From Nitrincola salilacus (GTDB taxonomy: Bacteria; Pseudomonadota; Gammaproteobacteria; Pseudomonadales; Balneatricaceae), in contig NZ_CP176580.1 of assembly GCF_046271865.1 (NCBI RefSeq), positions 496,001-560,000 on the forward strand: 64,000 nt of DNA, read 5' to 3'. The notes beneath the pieces were generated by a model. That model worked only from the letters and a program-made list of their open reading frames with translations. It made no database searches and was not told the origin of the DNA. Each line of letters begins with the position of its first letter. Within the stretch, counting starts at the first letter, position 1. Positions 24,055 through 32,963 of this stretch are shown here, piece by piece. The translations under genes were made by a program, and so were the position numbers.

Positions 24055-27000
24055 ATGAGCAAGCCCGCCGCCCGCTTAGGCGACAAACACGTCTGTTCGT
24101 CCACCACCAGCAAAGGCACGCCGATCACCAGCGGCTCGCCTGATGTCTTCATCGGTAATCAGCCAGCAGCACGGGTGGGCGATACGGTGGCGTGTGGTAC
24201 CCCTCCGGCGATGATCACCACCGGCTCCTCCAGCGTATTCATCAATGGCCGACCAGCGGCACGCATGTTGGATGACACGTCCTGCGGTGGTGTGATTATC
24301 GAGGGGCTGGGCACAGTACTGATCGGTGGTGGCTCAGTCGGTGCACCGCGTGAAGGCGAAGCTGATAAAGTTGCACCTTGCTCCCCGAACTGCGGCAACC
24401 CGGTCAATCCAATTCTCGGCGCTAAGCTCCTGCCCGCCACGGCCGATTTTGCCCTGCCGGCACCAGCTCCGTTTGTTTTCAGCCGCGGTTATGTGTCCAA
24501 CAATGCACAGGTCGGGATTCTGGGGCAAGGCTGGTCGGTGACGGGGAACAATCTCAAGTTGACGCTGGAGCCGCCTGAGCCCGACGAATCTAACGAGCCT
24601 GAAGATCCTGATGCCCTTGCTGCATCTGATCCGACGGCTGAAGCATCCGATGACGACTCCGCCGCACAGCCGAAACCCTCCCTGATCCTGCAGGATGCCC
24701 ATGGGCGGCGTATCCGCTTTACCGCGCTTGAATCCGGCTGCATGGCCTTTTCCGATACCGAACAGTTTTGGCTCGCCCGCGGTGGTCTCTGGTCACCCGA
24801 GGATCACCCACTGCAGCATCCTGCGTTCCAGGGCCTGAACGAGATCGATACGCTGAATGACACCTACTACTTCGTCTCCACCGGTCAGCGAGTGTACCTG
24901 CTGAAGCCTGGCTCTGTCCCTGACAGCTGGCAACTCGCTGCTGAGTACACGCATCAGGGCTACTGCACCCAGTATCAGCGTGATGCTGCGGGTAATATCC
25001 AACAGGTGATTGACAGCGCCGGACGCCGGTATCATTTTCACTACCAGTCGGTACCGGCGCTGCAAGACGGCGATCCGGGTGTCCGTCTGACCTCGGTCAG
25101 TCTGCTCTCTGATCATCTGCAGGCCTCCACAGAGGTGGCCGGTGATGTGACAGGTGGTGTTGCAGGTGATGTTGCAGGTGGTGTTGTAGATAGCAGCGAC
25201 GATGAGGCGGTCGGCACGCTGGTCACCTTCAGCTACAACGCCAGCGGTGATCTGATCGCCGTACATGACCGGGCTAACCGGATCGTGATTCAGTATCAAT
25301 GGCAGAGTCATATCCTGATCGGCTATACCGTCCCCGGACGCCTGACAATGCGCTACGAATGGTCCGAGCACACCCCCGAAGGCAAGGTGCTGCGCCAGAT
25401 AGAGGTGGATGGTCTGACCCGCAGCTATGACTATCAACCGACCCATACCAGCGTGACCGACAACCTCGGACGAGAAGAGCGCTATGCCTTCGTCGGCAGT
25501 GGCCCTGATCTGCGCTGGCATGCTCACCATCGGGCCGATGGCAGTGAGCTGCACTTCAACTACAACGGCGATGGTCAGCGCATCTCTGAGATTGATCCGC
25601 TGGGCGGCGTCACCTCCTTCAGTCACGACCGCCAGGGGCATCTGAGCAGCCTGCGCCTGCCCACCGGGCAGATCTATACCTACCGACGCGATCCGCTGGG
25701 CCGTCTGACCAAGGTGACCACACCCGACAATGCCGTGCGCCAGTATACCTATGATGAGCGCGGCAACCTCACGTCGATCATCGATGCCAATGAGCACCGT
25801 ACCCGCTTCGAGTACGGACTCCGGGCGTTACCCGATCGCCCCACGCGTCGGATCGATCCCGAGGGCGCGACTCACAGTTATACCTGGACATCCTTCGGTC
25901 AACTCGCCAGTATCACTGACTGTTCCGGCCACACCACCCAGTATGCCTACAACGCACTGGGTCAGTTGATCCGCACCACCGATCCACTGAAACAGATCAC
26001 TGAATTTACCTACAACACCCTTGGCCAGCGCCTAAGTGTCACGCTGCCGGATCGCACCCAACTGACGTACACCTATAATGAGCACGGCTTGCTGACCCAG
26101 GCCAGCGATGCCAAGGGGGTGTACCAGACCCTGCGCTATGATGACCAAGGCCAGGTCATCGCCGAGACCGATGCCAATGGTCATACCCGTCGGTATCGTT
26201 ACGATATCGCCGGTCGATTGACGGAGATCATCAATGCCCAGAGCGCGTCCTACCACTTTGAATATGATGTGATGGATCGGGTGGTGCGCGAGGTCGGCTT
26301 TGATGGTCGGGAACGTCGCTACACCTATAACCGCTGTGGCGACCTGATCCAGCAGCAGGAAGTGGTAAACGCTAACACGCACACGACCACGCACACGACC
26401 CAGATGTATTATGACGGCGTGGGGCGCTTGCTGGCCCGTGAACTGCCCGCCACCGAGCTGTCTCCGTCGCTGCTGGAGCAGTATCGCTATGATGCCGCCG
26501 GTCGGATGATCCAGGCGGATAATATCTATGCCCGGGTGGAGTGGGCCTACGATCCCACCGGCGCACGCCTGATTGAACAGCAGTGGCATAAGAACGCGCA
26601 TCTCGCCCTGCAATATGCCGAAGCTAATCCGCCCGAACACAATGACCAGCTTCTGCCCCCCTTGACCACGGATCTGGTGGTCTGGGAGTGGCGTAACGAA
26701 ACGGAATACAACGCCCAGGGCATCCCCCGGATCTCGCAGCAGGGTGAGCATGCCATGGGGGCCCTCCTCTACGGCAGCGGGCATCTGCTGGCCCTGCGTC
26801 TGGGTAATCTGGAGATGACACTGGAGCCGGATGCATTGCACCGTGAGCAACAGCGCCAGATCAAGGCACGTTCTCAGGCACAACCCTTAATGCAGCGTGA
26901 GCGGCGTTACAGCCCAGTTGGCTTACTGGCAGCACAACGTGATATCTACCTCGGTGGCACTCAACCACTCAGTGATCACTCCGATCCGATCCAGATCAAT

Positions 27001-28440
27001 CAGTACCAGTACGATGCCCGTTACCGCCTGACCGGCATCACCCAGTCCGTGCCGCCACTGGAGTCCGGTCAGCCGCTGATCACCCAGCAGACCCAGGCGT
27101 ATCAGTATGACCCCAGTGGGCGTTTGACCGGCAGTTCGCTCTACAGCCCACACTACCCGACCCGCAACACCGAGCAGCACTACACACTGGACAAAGAGGG
27201 CAATCGCGTCGGGTCCGGGGCCCATGCCGACCCCAGTGCCTGTCACAACAACCGTATTGAGCAGCTGGATCATACACAGTTCCGCTATGACGATGCCGGC
27301 AACCTGATAGAGCGCCGCGCACCTCAGGATCTGCAAACCCTGCAGTACGATGGCCTGCACCGCCTCTCCTGCGTTGAACGCCAACGGCCCGGCTATCCCA
27401 CCACGAAAACCTATTACATTTACGATGCCCTGTCGCGCCGCATCTGCAAACAGATCATCCCTGAACGCAGCCAAAGCCACAGCATCCGCTACGGATGGGA
27501 TGGCGATCAACTGGTGCATGAAGACAACTGCGATCAACGCACCACCGTGTTCTACGAACCCGGCAGTTTTGTCCCGCTGTTCAGAGTCGATGAAACCAAG
27601 CGCACCGAACAACTGGATGATCAGTGGCTACTCAGAGAGCCACAGGATCCGTCAGACGAACCCGCATACGACACCCACTACAGCGCCTTTCTGACCGACC
27701 ATCTCGGCACTCCGATGAAACTGATCGGCTCCGACGGACACCTGCTCTGGACCGCGAAGCCGGATGACTGGGCAGCAATCCGCGACGAAAAAGCCGTACC
27801 GGACCTGAAACAGCCGATCCGATTCCAAGGGCAGTGGCTGGATGAAGAGACGGGGCTCTATTACAACCGGTATCGTTTCTATGATCCGAAGCAGGGGCGA
27901 TATATTACGCAGGACCCGATTGGACTGGCAGGTGGGTTGAACAGTTATGCGTATGTAAGTAATCCGACGGGATGGGTAGATCCGTCGGGGTTGAGTCCTG
28001 CTTGTCGAAGTTTTAATGTCGACCCTAGAACTGGTCAAAAAACAACTTGCCTTGAAACACCAGCACAAGCATGTGCAGCATCAGGTCCGCATATGACTAT
28101 ATTTAAAGGTAACTGTATGACCGATGAGCTAGCAAAAAACCTTGCAAGCGGTCTAAGCCCCCCAACGTCAACTCATGACGACTCCGGTTCAGGTATTCTT
28201 GCGTGCGCCATTGTCGGAACAATTGCAGGTGGAGGTGAGGTTCCTTTTGAAATAGACGTCGCAGATAAACAGGCCGATATTTTCGATAGACTACAGAAAG
28301 CAGTACATGGAGAAAAAGTTGTCCCTCACGTTGCTATAGCACGAAAAATTGCCACAACCGTCACACGCTTTCCTGAAAACTTAAAAACATGTGAAGAAAC
28401 AGCTGGAAAACAAGCTTGGCAGCTTCAAAACTGGGATTAA
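24055..28440 (+). CDS. PAAR-Rhs polymorphic toxin, likely type VI secretion effector
   Basis: 1461 residues. The N-terminal PAAR domain (residues 1-95, with MSKPAARLGDKHVC and FINGRPAARMLDDTSCGG) would cap a VgrG spike. An Rhs/YD-repeat shell follows (many RYDxxGRL-type repeats, residues about 130-1270), ending in the core motif RFYDPKQGRYITQDPIGLAGG and NSYAYVSNPTGWVDPSGL near residue 1310, where Rhs proteins self-cleave. The last 135 residues are the variable tip: AT-richer DNA, six cysteines, no family I recognise. No prePAAR or TM region and no Eag chaperone gene are seen, and no T6SS genes lie in this window. AAGGAG precedes the ATG. Confidence 0.93.
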   Translation: MSKPAARLGDKHVCSSTTSKGTPITSGSPDVFIGNQPAARVGDTVACGTPPAMITTGSSSVFINGRPAARMLDDTSCGGVIIEGLGTVLIGGGSVGAPREGEADKVAPCSPNCGNPVNPILGAKLLPATADFALPAPAPFVFSRGYVSNNAQVGILGQGWSVTGNNLKLTLEPPEPDESNEPEDPDALAASDPTAEASDDDSAAQPKPSLILQDAHGRRIRFTALESGCMAFSDTEQFWLARGGLWSPEDHPLQHPAFQGLNEIDTLNDTYYFVSTGQRVYLLKPGSVPDSWQLAAEYTHQGYCTQYQRDAAGNIQQVIDSAGRRYHFHYQSVPALQDGDPGVRLTSVSLLSDHLQASTEVAGDVTGGVAGDVAGGVVDSSDDEAVGTLVTFSYNASGDLIAVHDRANRIVIQYQWQSHILIGYTVPGRLTMRYEWSEHTPEGKVLRQIEVDGLTRSYDYQPTHTSVTDNLGREERYAFVGSGPDLRWHAHHRADGSELHFNYNGDGQRISEIDPLGGVTSFSHDRQGHLSSLRLPTGQIYTYRRDPLGRLTKVTTPDNAVRQYTYDERGNLTSIIDANEHRTRFEYGLRALPDRPTRRIDPEGATHSYTWTSFGQLASITDCSGHTTQYAYNALGQLIRTTDPLKQITEFTYNTLGQRLSVTLPDRTQLTYTYNEHGLLTQASDAKGVYQTLRYDDQGQVIAETDANGHTRRYRYDIAGRLTEIINAQSASYHFEYDVMDRVVREVGFDGRERRYTYNRCGDLIQQQEVVNANTHTTTHTTQMYYDGVGRLLARELPATELSPSLLEQYRYDAAGRMIQADNIYARVEWAYDPTGARLIEQQWHKNAHLALQYAEANPPEHNDQLLPPLTTDLVVWEWRNETEYNAQGIPRISQQGEHAMGALLYGSGHLLALRLGNLEMTLEPDALHREQQRQIKARSQAQPLMQRERRYSPVGLLAAQRDIYLGGTQPLSDHSDPIQINQYQYDARYRLTGITQSVPPLESGQPLITQQTQAYQYDPSGRLTGSSLYSPHYPTRNTEQHYTLDKEGNRVGSGAHADPSACHNNRIEQLDHTQFRYDDAGNLIERRAPQDLQTLQYDGLHRLSCVERQRPGYPTTKTYYIYDALSRRICKQIIPERSQSHSIRYGWDGDQLVHEDNCDQRTTVFYEPGSFVPLFRVDETKRTEQLDDQWLLREPQDPSDEPAYDTHYSAFLTDHLGTPMKLIGSDGHLLWTAKPDDWAAIRDEKAVPDLKQPIRFQGQWLDEETGLYYNRYRFYDPKQGRYITQDPIGLAGGLNSYAYVSNPTGWVDPSGLSPACRSFNVDPRTGQKTTCLETPAQACAASGPHMTIFKGNCMTDELAKNLASGLSPPTSTHDDSGSGILACAIVGTIAGGGEVPFEIDVADKQADIFDRLQKAVHGEKVVPHVAIARKIATTVTRFPENLKTCEETAGKQAWQLQNWD
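25135..25191 (+). repeat. 12-bp coding repeat inside rhs
   Basis: Codons for V-A-G-D, V-T-G-G, V-A-G-D, V-A-G-G, V-V-D form an in-frame 12-base repeat (GTTGCAGGTGAT / GTTGCAGGTGGT). The segment sits between YD-repeat parts of the shell and looks like a slippage-prone insert. Copy number could vary without frameshift. Confidence 0.8.
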
Positions 28441-28456
28441 TAAAGAAGCATTATTT

Positions 28457-29356
28457 ATGAACCATAAACAAATCATTATTACTGCTGTGCTAGTATTGCA
28501 ATTCACATATATTAATAAAACACTTGCAGAGTGTGTGTGTGTAAAGTTAAATAATCCTAGAACTGCCATCAATCAAGCAATTATTGAAATGGACAGCAGA
28601 GACTACAAAAACTCACTAGCACTTCAATTACTCCGATCCCAGAGGGATCCCGATATAACAAATTCTTGTGGCGCTGGACTATTATTAATCGCATCTATAT
28701 ATAATGATATTGTTTTGGTGCGCGAGTTGTTATCGCATAATGCAAATCCTGACACTCAAAACTTTGAGGGTATTTCACCAATATATTTTGCTGCTCAATG
28801 GTCTAGTAATGAAGTTTTGTCAATGCTTCTAGAGGCTGGTGGCGATCCAAATGTCGTGCTAAAATCATGTAGCGCAGAGATTTATAATGCACCTATATTA
28901 ACGGCTGCGCTCAATGACAACATAGAAGGTATAAGAATTCTTTTGCGACATGGTGCTGACTACGCACAAGAGACAAAAGAAGGTTTTAATATTTTTGATA
29001 TGTTCCTTTCAAAGGAAATGCCTTTGGACTTAATTGTCGAAATTATAAGCCACATACCGAATAAATCAAATAGAGATAGAGCGTTATCACTTTTGCTTTT
29101 CAAAACAGTAACTAGCATGAATAATGACTATCTTAGAGAGTTGTTGAAGATGGGAGTAGACCCTAATTTTGTCTACATGGATGATGTGAAATTTAATACA
29201 CCATTATTAATTGCCGCAATTTCCGACAACCTTGAGGCTGCTAAGCTTTTAGTTGAGAATGGTGCAGATATAAAGTACAAGAATTTAAAAGAATATTCGC
29301 TTGAGCGAATAATAAAAGAAGGGAATGTTAAAGAGCTTTCTTATTTATTCGAATAG
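28457..29356 (+). CDS. Secreted ankyrin-repeat protein, candidate Rhs immunity protein
   Basis: 299 residues from ATG 28457, 16 bp after the rhs stop; an earlier frame start inside rhs is less likely. The N-terminus KQIIITAVLVLQFTYINKTLAEC looks like a signal peptide with cleavage near AEC. Ankyrin-type repeats follow, e.g. NSCGAGLLLIASIYNDIVLVRELLSHNANPD and NTPLLIAAISDNLEAAKLLVENGAD. Ankyrin proteins are known immunity partners of polymorphic toxins, and a gene directly behind the toxin tip is the expected place. The signal peptide implies protection in the periplasm. DNA is AT-rich, like the toxin tip. Confidence 0.78.
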   Translation: MNHKQIIITAVLVLQFTYINKTLAECVCVKLNNPRTAINQAIIEMDSRDYKNSLALQLLRSQRDPDITNSCGAGLLLIASIYNDIVLVRELLSHNANPDTQNFEGISPIYFAAQWSSNEVLSMLLEAGGDPNVVLKSCSAEIYNAPILTAALNDNIEGIRILLRHGADYAQETKEGFNIFDMFLSKEMPLDLIVEIISHIPNKSNRDRALSLLLFKTVTSMNNDYLRELLKMGVDPNFVYMDDVKFNTPLLIAAISDNLEAAKLLVENGADIKYKNLKEYSLERIIKEGNVKELSYLFE

Positions 29357-29549
29357 TTTAAGTCGACAGAATTCAGGTTTATGTTAAAAAGGTCAAGGCT
29401 TATCATCGGCTATCAGTAACACATCAGGAGTTTTTGCAGGATTCGGCACTTAATACTGTACAAGCCTTGACTCTATGCACAAAAATGAATGCAATTAATG
29501 GTAGGTCAAATATAATTAGCGGGATAGTTTTTTATTTTTTTTAACTGTA

Positions 29550-29774
29550 TTGATAACAGCTATCCTAGTTGGTGAAAACTATTCGGTCAATAATGTTATT
29601 GGTCACTTATTTTTTTCACTGATCTTTAACTATCAAATAGTGGCATTTTTATTTGGGTGGCCAATGATGACCAATACGGCATCGCTAGGAAGAGGTAGGA
29701 ATAATTTTTTGAGAGTGGCTACTTTTTTATTCACTTTAACTTTGTGGTTAGTAATACTGTTGTCTAAGTCGTGA
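29550..29774 (+). CDS. Possible small membrane protein, 74 aa (weak)
   Basis: A TTG-started frame with two hydrophobic stretches (LFFSLIFNYQIVAFLFGWPM and VATFLFTLTLWLVILLSKS). The same frame is open upstream to 29520 without an ATG, and no clear ribosome-binding site is visible. It may be a real small membrane protein or the tail of a truncated gene. No family is recognised. Confidence 0.3.
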   Translation: MITAILVGENYSVNNVIGHLFFSLIFNYQIVAFLFGWPMMTNTASLGRGRNNFLRVATFLFTLTLWLVILLSKS

Positions 29775-29981
29775 CTTCAGATTCAATGAAATTACTAATA
29801 ACCCTACAGCGGCAGGCAAGGGTTCTAGTGTTAAGATAGACATAACTAGTTATTCACCCAAGCAGCGATGTTGATGCCGGGAACAAGCTCAAACACGCTC
29901 AATCTAAAACTAAAGTGGTCAAATTTATAGTGGACTTGTTTTTATATGCTGGATAGTATTTTTATTGGAACAAATTAATCC

Positions 29982-30236
29982 ATGAGCTTTTATCAAAAAA
30001 ATAAACTAGATAAAAGAATTTTTATATGTTCAGTAATTGTATTAACTCCTTTGCTATATATTGCGTTTTTTATTAGGCCGTACTTATGCTTTCTTGCATT
30101 TGTAATACTGGCATTCACTGCAATAATGCCATCGAAAAACATGAGGCTAAGGTCGTTTTTTTTTGCTTTTTACGGCGTTTCAATTTTCGTTATAGTTTCT
30201 GGCTTTAGTTTTTTGTATTTTAGAGGAATGTTATGA
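29982..30236 (+). CDS. Small hydrophobic membrane protein, 84 aa
   Basis: Starts at ATG 29982. A basic N-terminus (MSFYQKNKLDKR) is followed by two or three hydrophobic segments (IFICSVIVLTPLLYIAFFI, YLCFLAFVILAFTAI, FFFAFYGVSIFVIVSGFSFLYF), each predicted to span the membrane. Codon use is AT-rich like the toxin tip and ankyrin gene. It could be an orphan immunity protein for a membrane-acting toxin, but that is speculation. Confidence 0.45.
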   Translation: MSFYQKNKLDKRIFICSVIVLTPLLYIAFFIRPYLCFLAFVILAFTAIMPSKNMRLRSFFFAFYGVSIFVIVSGFSFLYFRGML

Positions 30237-30476
30237 GCTTGAGTATCAAAAGATGAAATTAATGTCGTGCTGCTGTGGTCGACTTTCAATGCGATGCTCT
30301 TGGGTACATGATGTAGGTCAAATTCTATTCAAATGTAGGATGTGATCCCAGTGAGTTTGTGGGATAGACAAAGCCCGTCCAGTGCCAGACCGGCAGCGGA
30401 TGTATAGGTCTCGGAGGGGGACTGCTTGATCATGAAGTTACGGATTCAGGATTTATATTACAAGGAGGGAAGTTTT

Positions 30477-31070
30477 GTGAAAAGAATTGTGATCGTAACC
30501 ACTATCGTGTTTTTCGGAATCACCGGCTGTAGCAGAGGTGGGCCGACGGAAAGTGAGGTTAGAAACACACTTGCCAAATACACAGATAAAAAAGGTTGCG
30601 CATCATCCTTGCTGTTCAAGGAGTTGCCAGTAAAAGAATCACTTGTTGAAAGCAATAAACATATTCTGAATCCATTAGTCAATGTCGGTCTGATCGAAAA
30701 AGCGGGTAATGCATATGTTCCTACCAGTCTTGGAATGTCTGTATATGATGTCGATGCTTCTGGTTTTTGTTACACGGACCAGTATGTTATTACAGACATC
30801 ACAGTGATGAAGGAGGAGTCAAAAGGTGACTTGTCGCCTGCTTTATCTGGTGCTTGGTATGTATCTTTTAAGATTTCACCAAATAACGTTAGAGAATGGG
30901 TAAAGGATCCACGATTAATTAAAGCTGCAAGCCTCGCATCCATCGAAAATATTACGGGGACAAAGAGCTTTACTGTCCGTCTGGCTAAGAAGGTCGGCGA
31001 CAGCAAACTCATTGTCGCGGATCCTGGGTTTTCGTTCAGTCCTGGAATCCATTTCAATCTGGGGTGGTAG
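30477..31070 (+). CDS. Lipoprotein of unknown function
   Basis: 197 residues from GTG 30477, chosen because AGGAGG lies eight bases upstream and the resulting N-terminus is a clean lipoprotein signal (VKRIVIVTTIVFFGITGC). The mature part has a helical segment (ESEVRNTLAKYTDKKGC), then what looks like a beta-rich half (AWYVSFKISPN, KSFTVRLAKKVGDSKLIV). I do not recognise the family. It is followed by the 100-bp inverted-repeat element. Confidence 0.7.
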   Translation: MKRIVIVTTIVFFGITGCSRGGPTESEVRNTLAKYTDKKGCASSLLFKELPVKESLVESNKHILNPLVNVGLIEKAGNAYVPTSLGMSVYDVDASGFCYTDQYVITDITVMKEESKGDLSPALSGAWYVSFKISPNNVREWVKDPRLIKAASLASIENITGTKSFTVRLAKKVGDSKLIVADPGFSFSPGIHFNLGW

Positions 31071-31120
31071 TGCACGACGACGCTTCTAATTTTTGTCATA
31101 TCTGAATCAGTGACTTCGCA

Positions 31121-31222
31121 GCATATCCCGGAGGTCTTGGGTGAGTGTATGCCGCAGGGGCGCGGCATTTAAGCCTGCAAGGATGCATTCACGGCGTCTC
31201 ACCCAAGGCATCCGGGATATGC
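31121..31222. repeat. 102-bp inverted-repeat (cruciform/hairpin) element
   Basis: The outer arms 31121-31145 and 31198-31222 are complementary at 23 of 25 positions (GCATATCCCGGA and TTGGGTGAG blocks, separated by a four-base block holding both mismatches). Inside are smaller hairpins, e.g. TGCCGC (31150-31155) with GCGGCA (31162-31167). The element is non-coding, between two unrelated genes on the same strand. It looks like a dispersed palindromic or MITE-like element, or a strongly folded RNA. Confidence 0.75.
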
Positions 31223-31283
31223 ATACCAATCAAATGGTTGGCAGTGAAATTACTGATTCAGGTAGTAAACAGGAGTGAATAGT

Positions 31284-31790
31284 ATGGATACTTATCAGAA
31301 TGCTGAGGGGACGCCGTTGATTGCGCCACAGGATCAACTGAACTTCTTCCACCATGCCGATGCCAGTGTGCCACAGGGTATGACAGCCTTTCAGGCCTAT
31401 TGTCGGATGACCGAAAGCAGTCCACGTTTGCTGAGGCTGGCATTTTTTATCAGAGACAGTCTGTCACGTCTGGCGGGTGTCAGGCCGATTGCTGGTTTTA
31501 CCGATACCCATTCCCCCTCACCACCAGAACCTGGGCAACGACTTGATTTCTTTGAGGTCGTTCATTGCGATGACAGCTCTCTCCATCTGCTGGCCGACGA
31601 TCGCCATCTGAGTGTGCTGGTAGCCATGACACTTCAATCGGCTGATGACCGCTGTCATCGCCTGAATATCACAACCTCGGTAAAAACGCATAATACCTTC
31701 GGGCGTCTCTATATGCTGCCGGTCTCACCTGCTCATGGTGTGATTGTGCGCTTGATGCTGGCAAGGGTAAGTACGTCGGTCATGTCATGA
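31284..31790 (+). CDS. DUF2867 domain protein
   Basis: 168 residues from ATG 31284, with AGGAG eight bases upstream (a GTG at 31275 overlaps that site). LRLAFFIRDSLSRLAGV, LHLLADDRHLSVLVAMTL and TSVKTHNTFGRLYMLPVSPAHGVIVRLML match DUF2867, a family of unknown function also found fused to NAD-binding YbjT-like domains. Soluble, no signal peptide. Confidence 0.75.
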   Translation: MDTYQNAEGTPLIAPQDQLNFFHHADASVPQGMTAFQAYCRMTESSPRLLRLAFFIRDSLSRLAGVRPIAGFTDTHSPSPPEPGQRLDFFEVVHCDDSSLHLLADDRHLSVLVAMTLQSADDRCHRLNITTSVKTHNTFGRLYMLPVSPAHGVIVRLMLARVSTSVMS

Positions 31791-31828
31791 ACCGTTACTT
31801 CCTACAGAAACACTGAACTAACAGATAC

Positions 31829-32392
31829 TCACCTTAAGATAGAAAAAGCGGCGACAAGTACCTTCTTAGCCATCTGCGGATCTTCACCACGGGCAATCTG
31901 TGACGAAGCATTACTTAGCTGCGCATCGATATAAGTTGCTACAAACTCTGATGACATGTCTGCGGAAAACTCGCCTTTGGACTTTGAATGCTCCACCCAT
32001 TTCTTGTAAGCAACTAATGCTTGCTCCTGAATAAAATCGATTTGTGCTCGTGTTGCTTCACCCAAGTACATTCGCGACTCGCGCATTTTTATCAAAAGAC
32101 ATCCCTTTGGGGCCTCTTGACGATCACTAATTGAGGTGGCAAATGACACTAGGTTATCAAGCGTCTCTCGAAATGGAATATCACTGTTTAACATCTGCAG
32201 TACAGGATTTAGCATCTGCTCGTGATACTTAAGAATGACAGCTTTCATCAAGCCATCTTCGTTCAAAAATTCACGATAAAGACCTGGCTTCGATATATCA
32301 CATCTCCTGCAAATTTCATTAAGGGACAAGTTGCCTATGTCCTCTTTCCAATAGGCATCCATTATGCGTGAGGCCAAGTCAGGCCTGATCAT
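31829..32392 (-). CDS. TetR family transcriptional regulator
   Basis: 187 residues from ATG 32392 (a GTG two codons earlier is possible). The N-terminal helix-turn-helix reads LASRIMDAYWKEDIGNLSLNEICRRCDISKPGLYREF. The rest is an all-helical ligand-binding domain with SDRQEAPKGCLLIKM. There is no intergenic space: its first codons lie opposite the first codons of the truncated dehydrogenase frame, so the normal divergent promoter region appears deleted. The target gene is unknown. Confidence 0.85.
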   Translation of the reverse strand: MIRPDLASRIMDAYWKEDIGNLSLNEICRRCDISKPGLYREFLNEDGLMKAVILKYHEQMLNPVLQMLNSDIPFRETLDNLVSFATSISDRQEAPKGCLLIKMRESRMYLGEATRAQIDFIQEQALVAYKKWVEHSKSKGEFSADMSSEFVATYIDAQLSNASSQIARGEDPQMAKKVLVAAFSILR

Positions 32393-32861
32393 TAACACTT
32401 CATCAATGGTTGGACAGATTTCGGCACCGTATTTCTCTACCTACGCCGCTACCAAACATGCTTTGGAAGGCTACCTCCAAGGCTTACGCTACGAAGTGGC
32501 GTCCTTCGGTATTGATATCGCCATAGTGCAACCTGGCCCATTCCCGACAGGTCTAAGTGCTGCAGGGCAAGAACCTACACGCACAGACGTACTAGACAGC
32601 TATGGCGAATTGGCGAAGATTCCTGCCGCTATGTTCGAGGAATTCGGTAAATTTATGCAGAGTGATCAAGCTCCTGATCCACATATGGTCGTAGATGCTT
32701 ATTTAGCGCTAGCAGATATGCCTACTGGCAAACGCCCTACACGCACAGCGGTCGGCCTGGTTTGGGGTGTTGATGAAATTAACGCTGCCAAGCAACCCAT
32801 TCAAGATCATGTTTTGAGAGAAATGCAGTTGGAAGAATTTTTAGGCGGCGTTGACGCGTAA
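32364..32861 (+). pseudogene. Short-chain dehydrogenase (SDR), 5'-truncated
   Basis: 165 codons. It carries the second half of a classical SDR: IINTSS with the catalytic serine, YAATKHALEG with the YxxxK pair, and VQPGPFPTG. The N-terminal Rossmann half with the TGxxxGxG cofactor motif is missing (families are about 250-290 residues). The truncation point lies where the TetR gene begins on the other strand, indicating a recombination or deletion junction. It is probably non-functional. Confidence 0.8.
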
Positions 32862-32963
32862 TTTTCGGTATCAGGGGCAAACTATTTTTTGCCCCTGTTT
32901 CGTCTATATCACAATCGCATTTTTCCCCGAAAGGCGTTTGCTGCAACCGGTTTTAGGCCGCCC

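Larger units (their letters stand above)
29357..30476. other. AT-rich gap behind the toxin-immunity pair
   Basis: About 1.1 kb with no recognisable family. A 10-bp inverted repeat (GTCAAGGCTT at 29392-29401, AAGCCTTGAC at 29462-29471) follows the ankyrin gene. Two short hydrophobic ORFs are listed separately. The remainder (29775-29981 and 30237-30460) shows no ORF, repeat or RNA I can support. Such gaps behind rhs genes often hold decayed toxin/immunity cassettes. Confidence 0.5.

Noticed and set aside
26032..26883. 283-codon antisense frame inside rhs
   Set aside because: Repeats in the Rhs shell create long open antisense frames; no start signal or family resemblance.
31121..31222. Inverted repeat as an integron attC site
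   Set aside because: No RYYYAAC/GTTRRRY core pair at the ends and no integrase or cassette array in the window.
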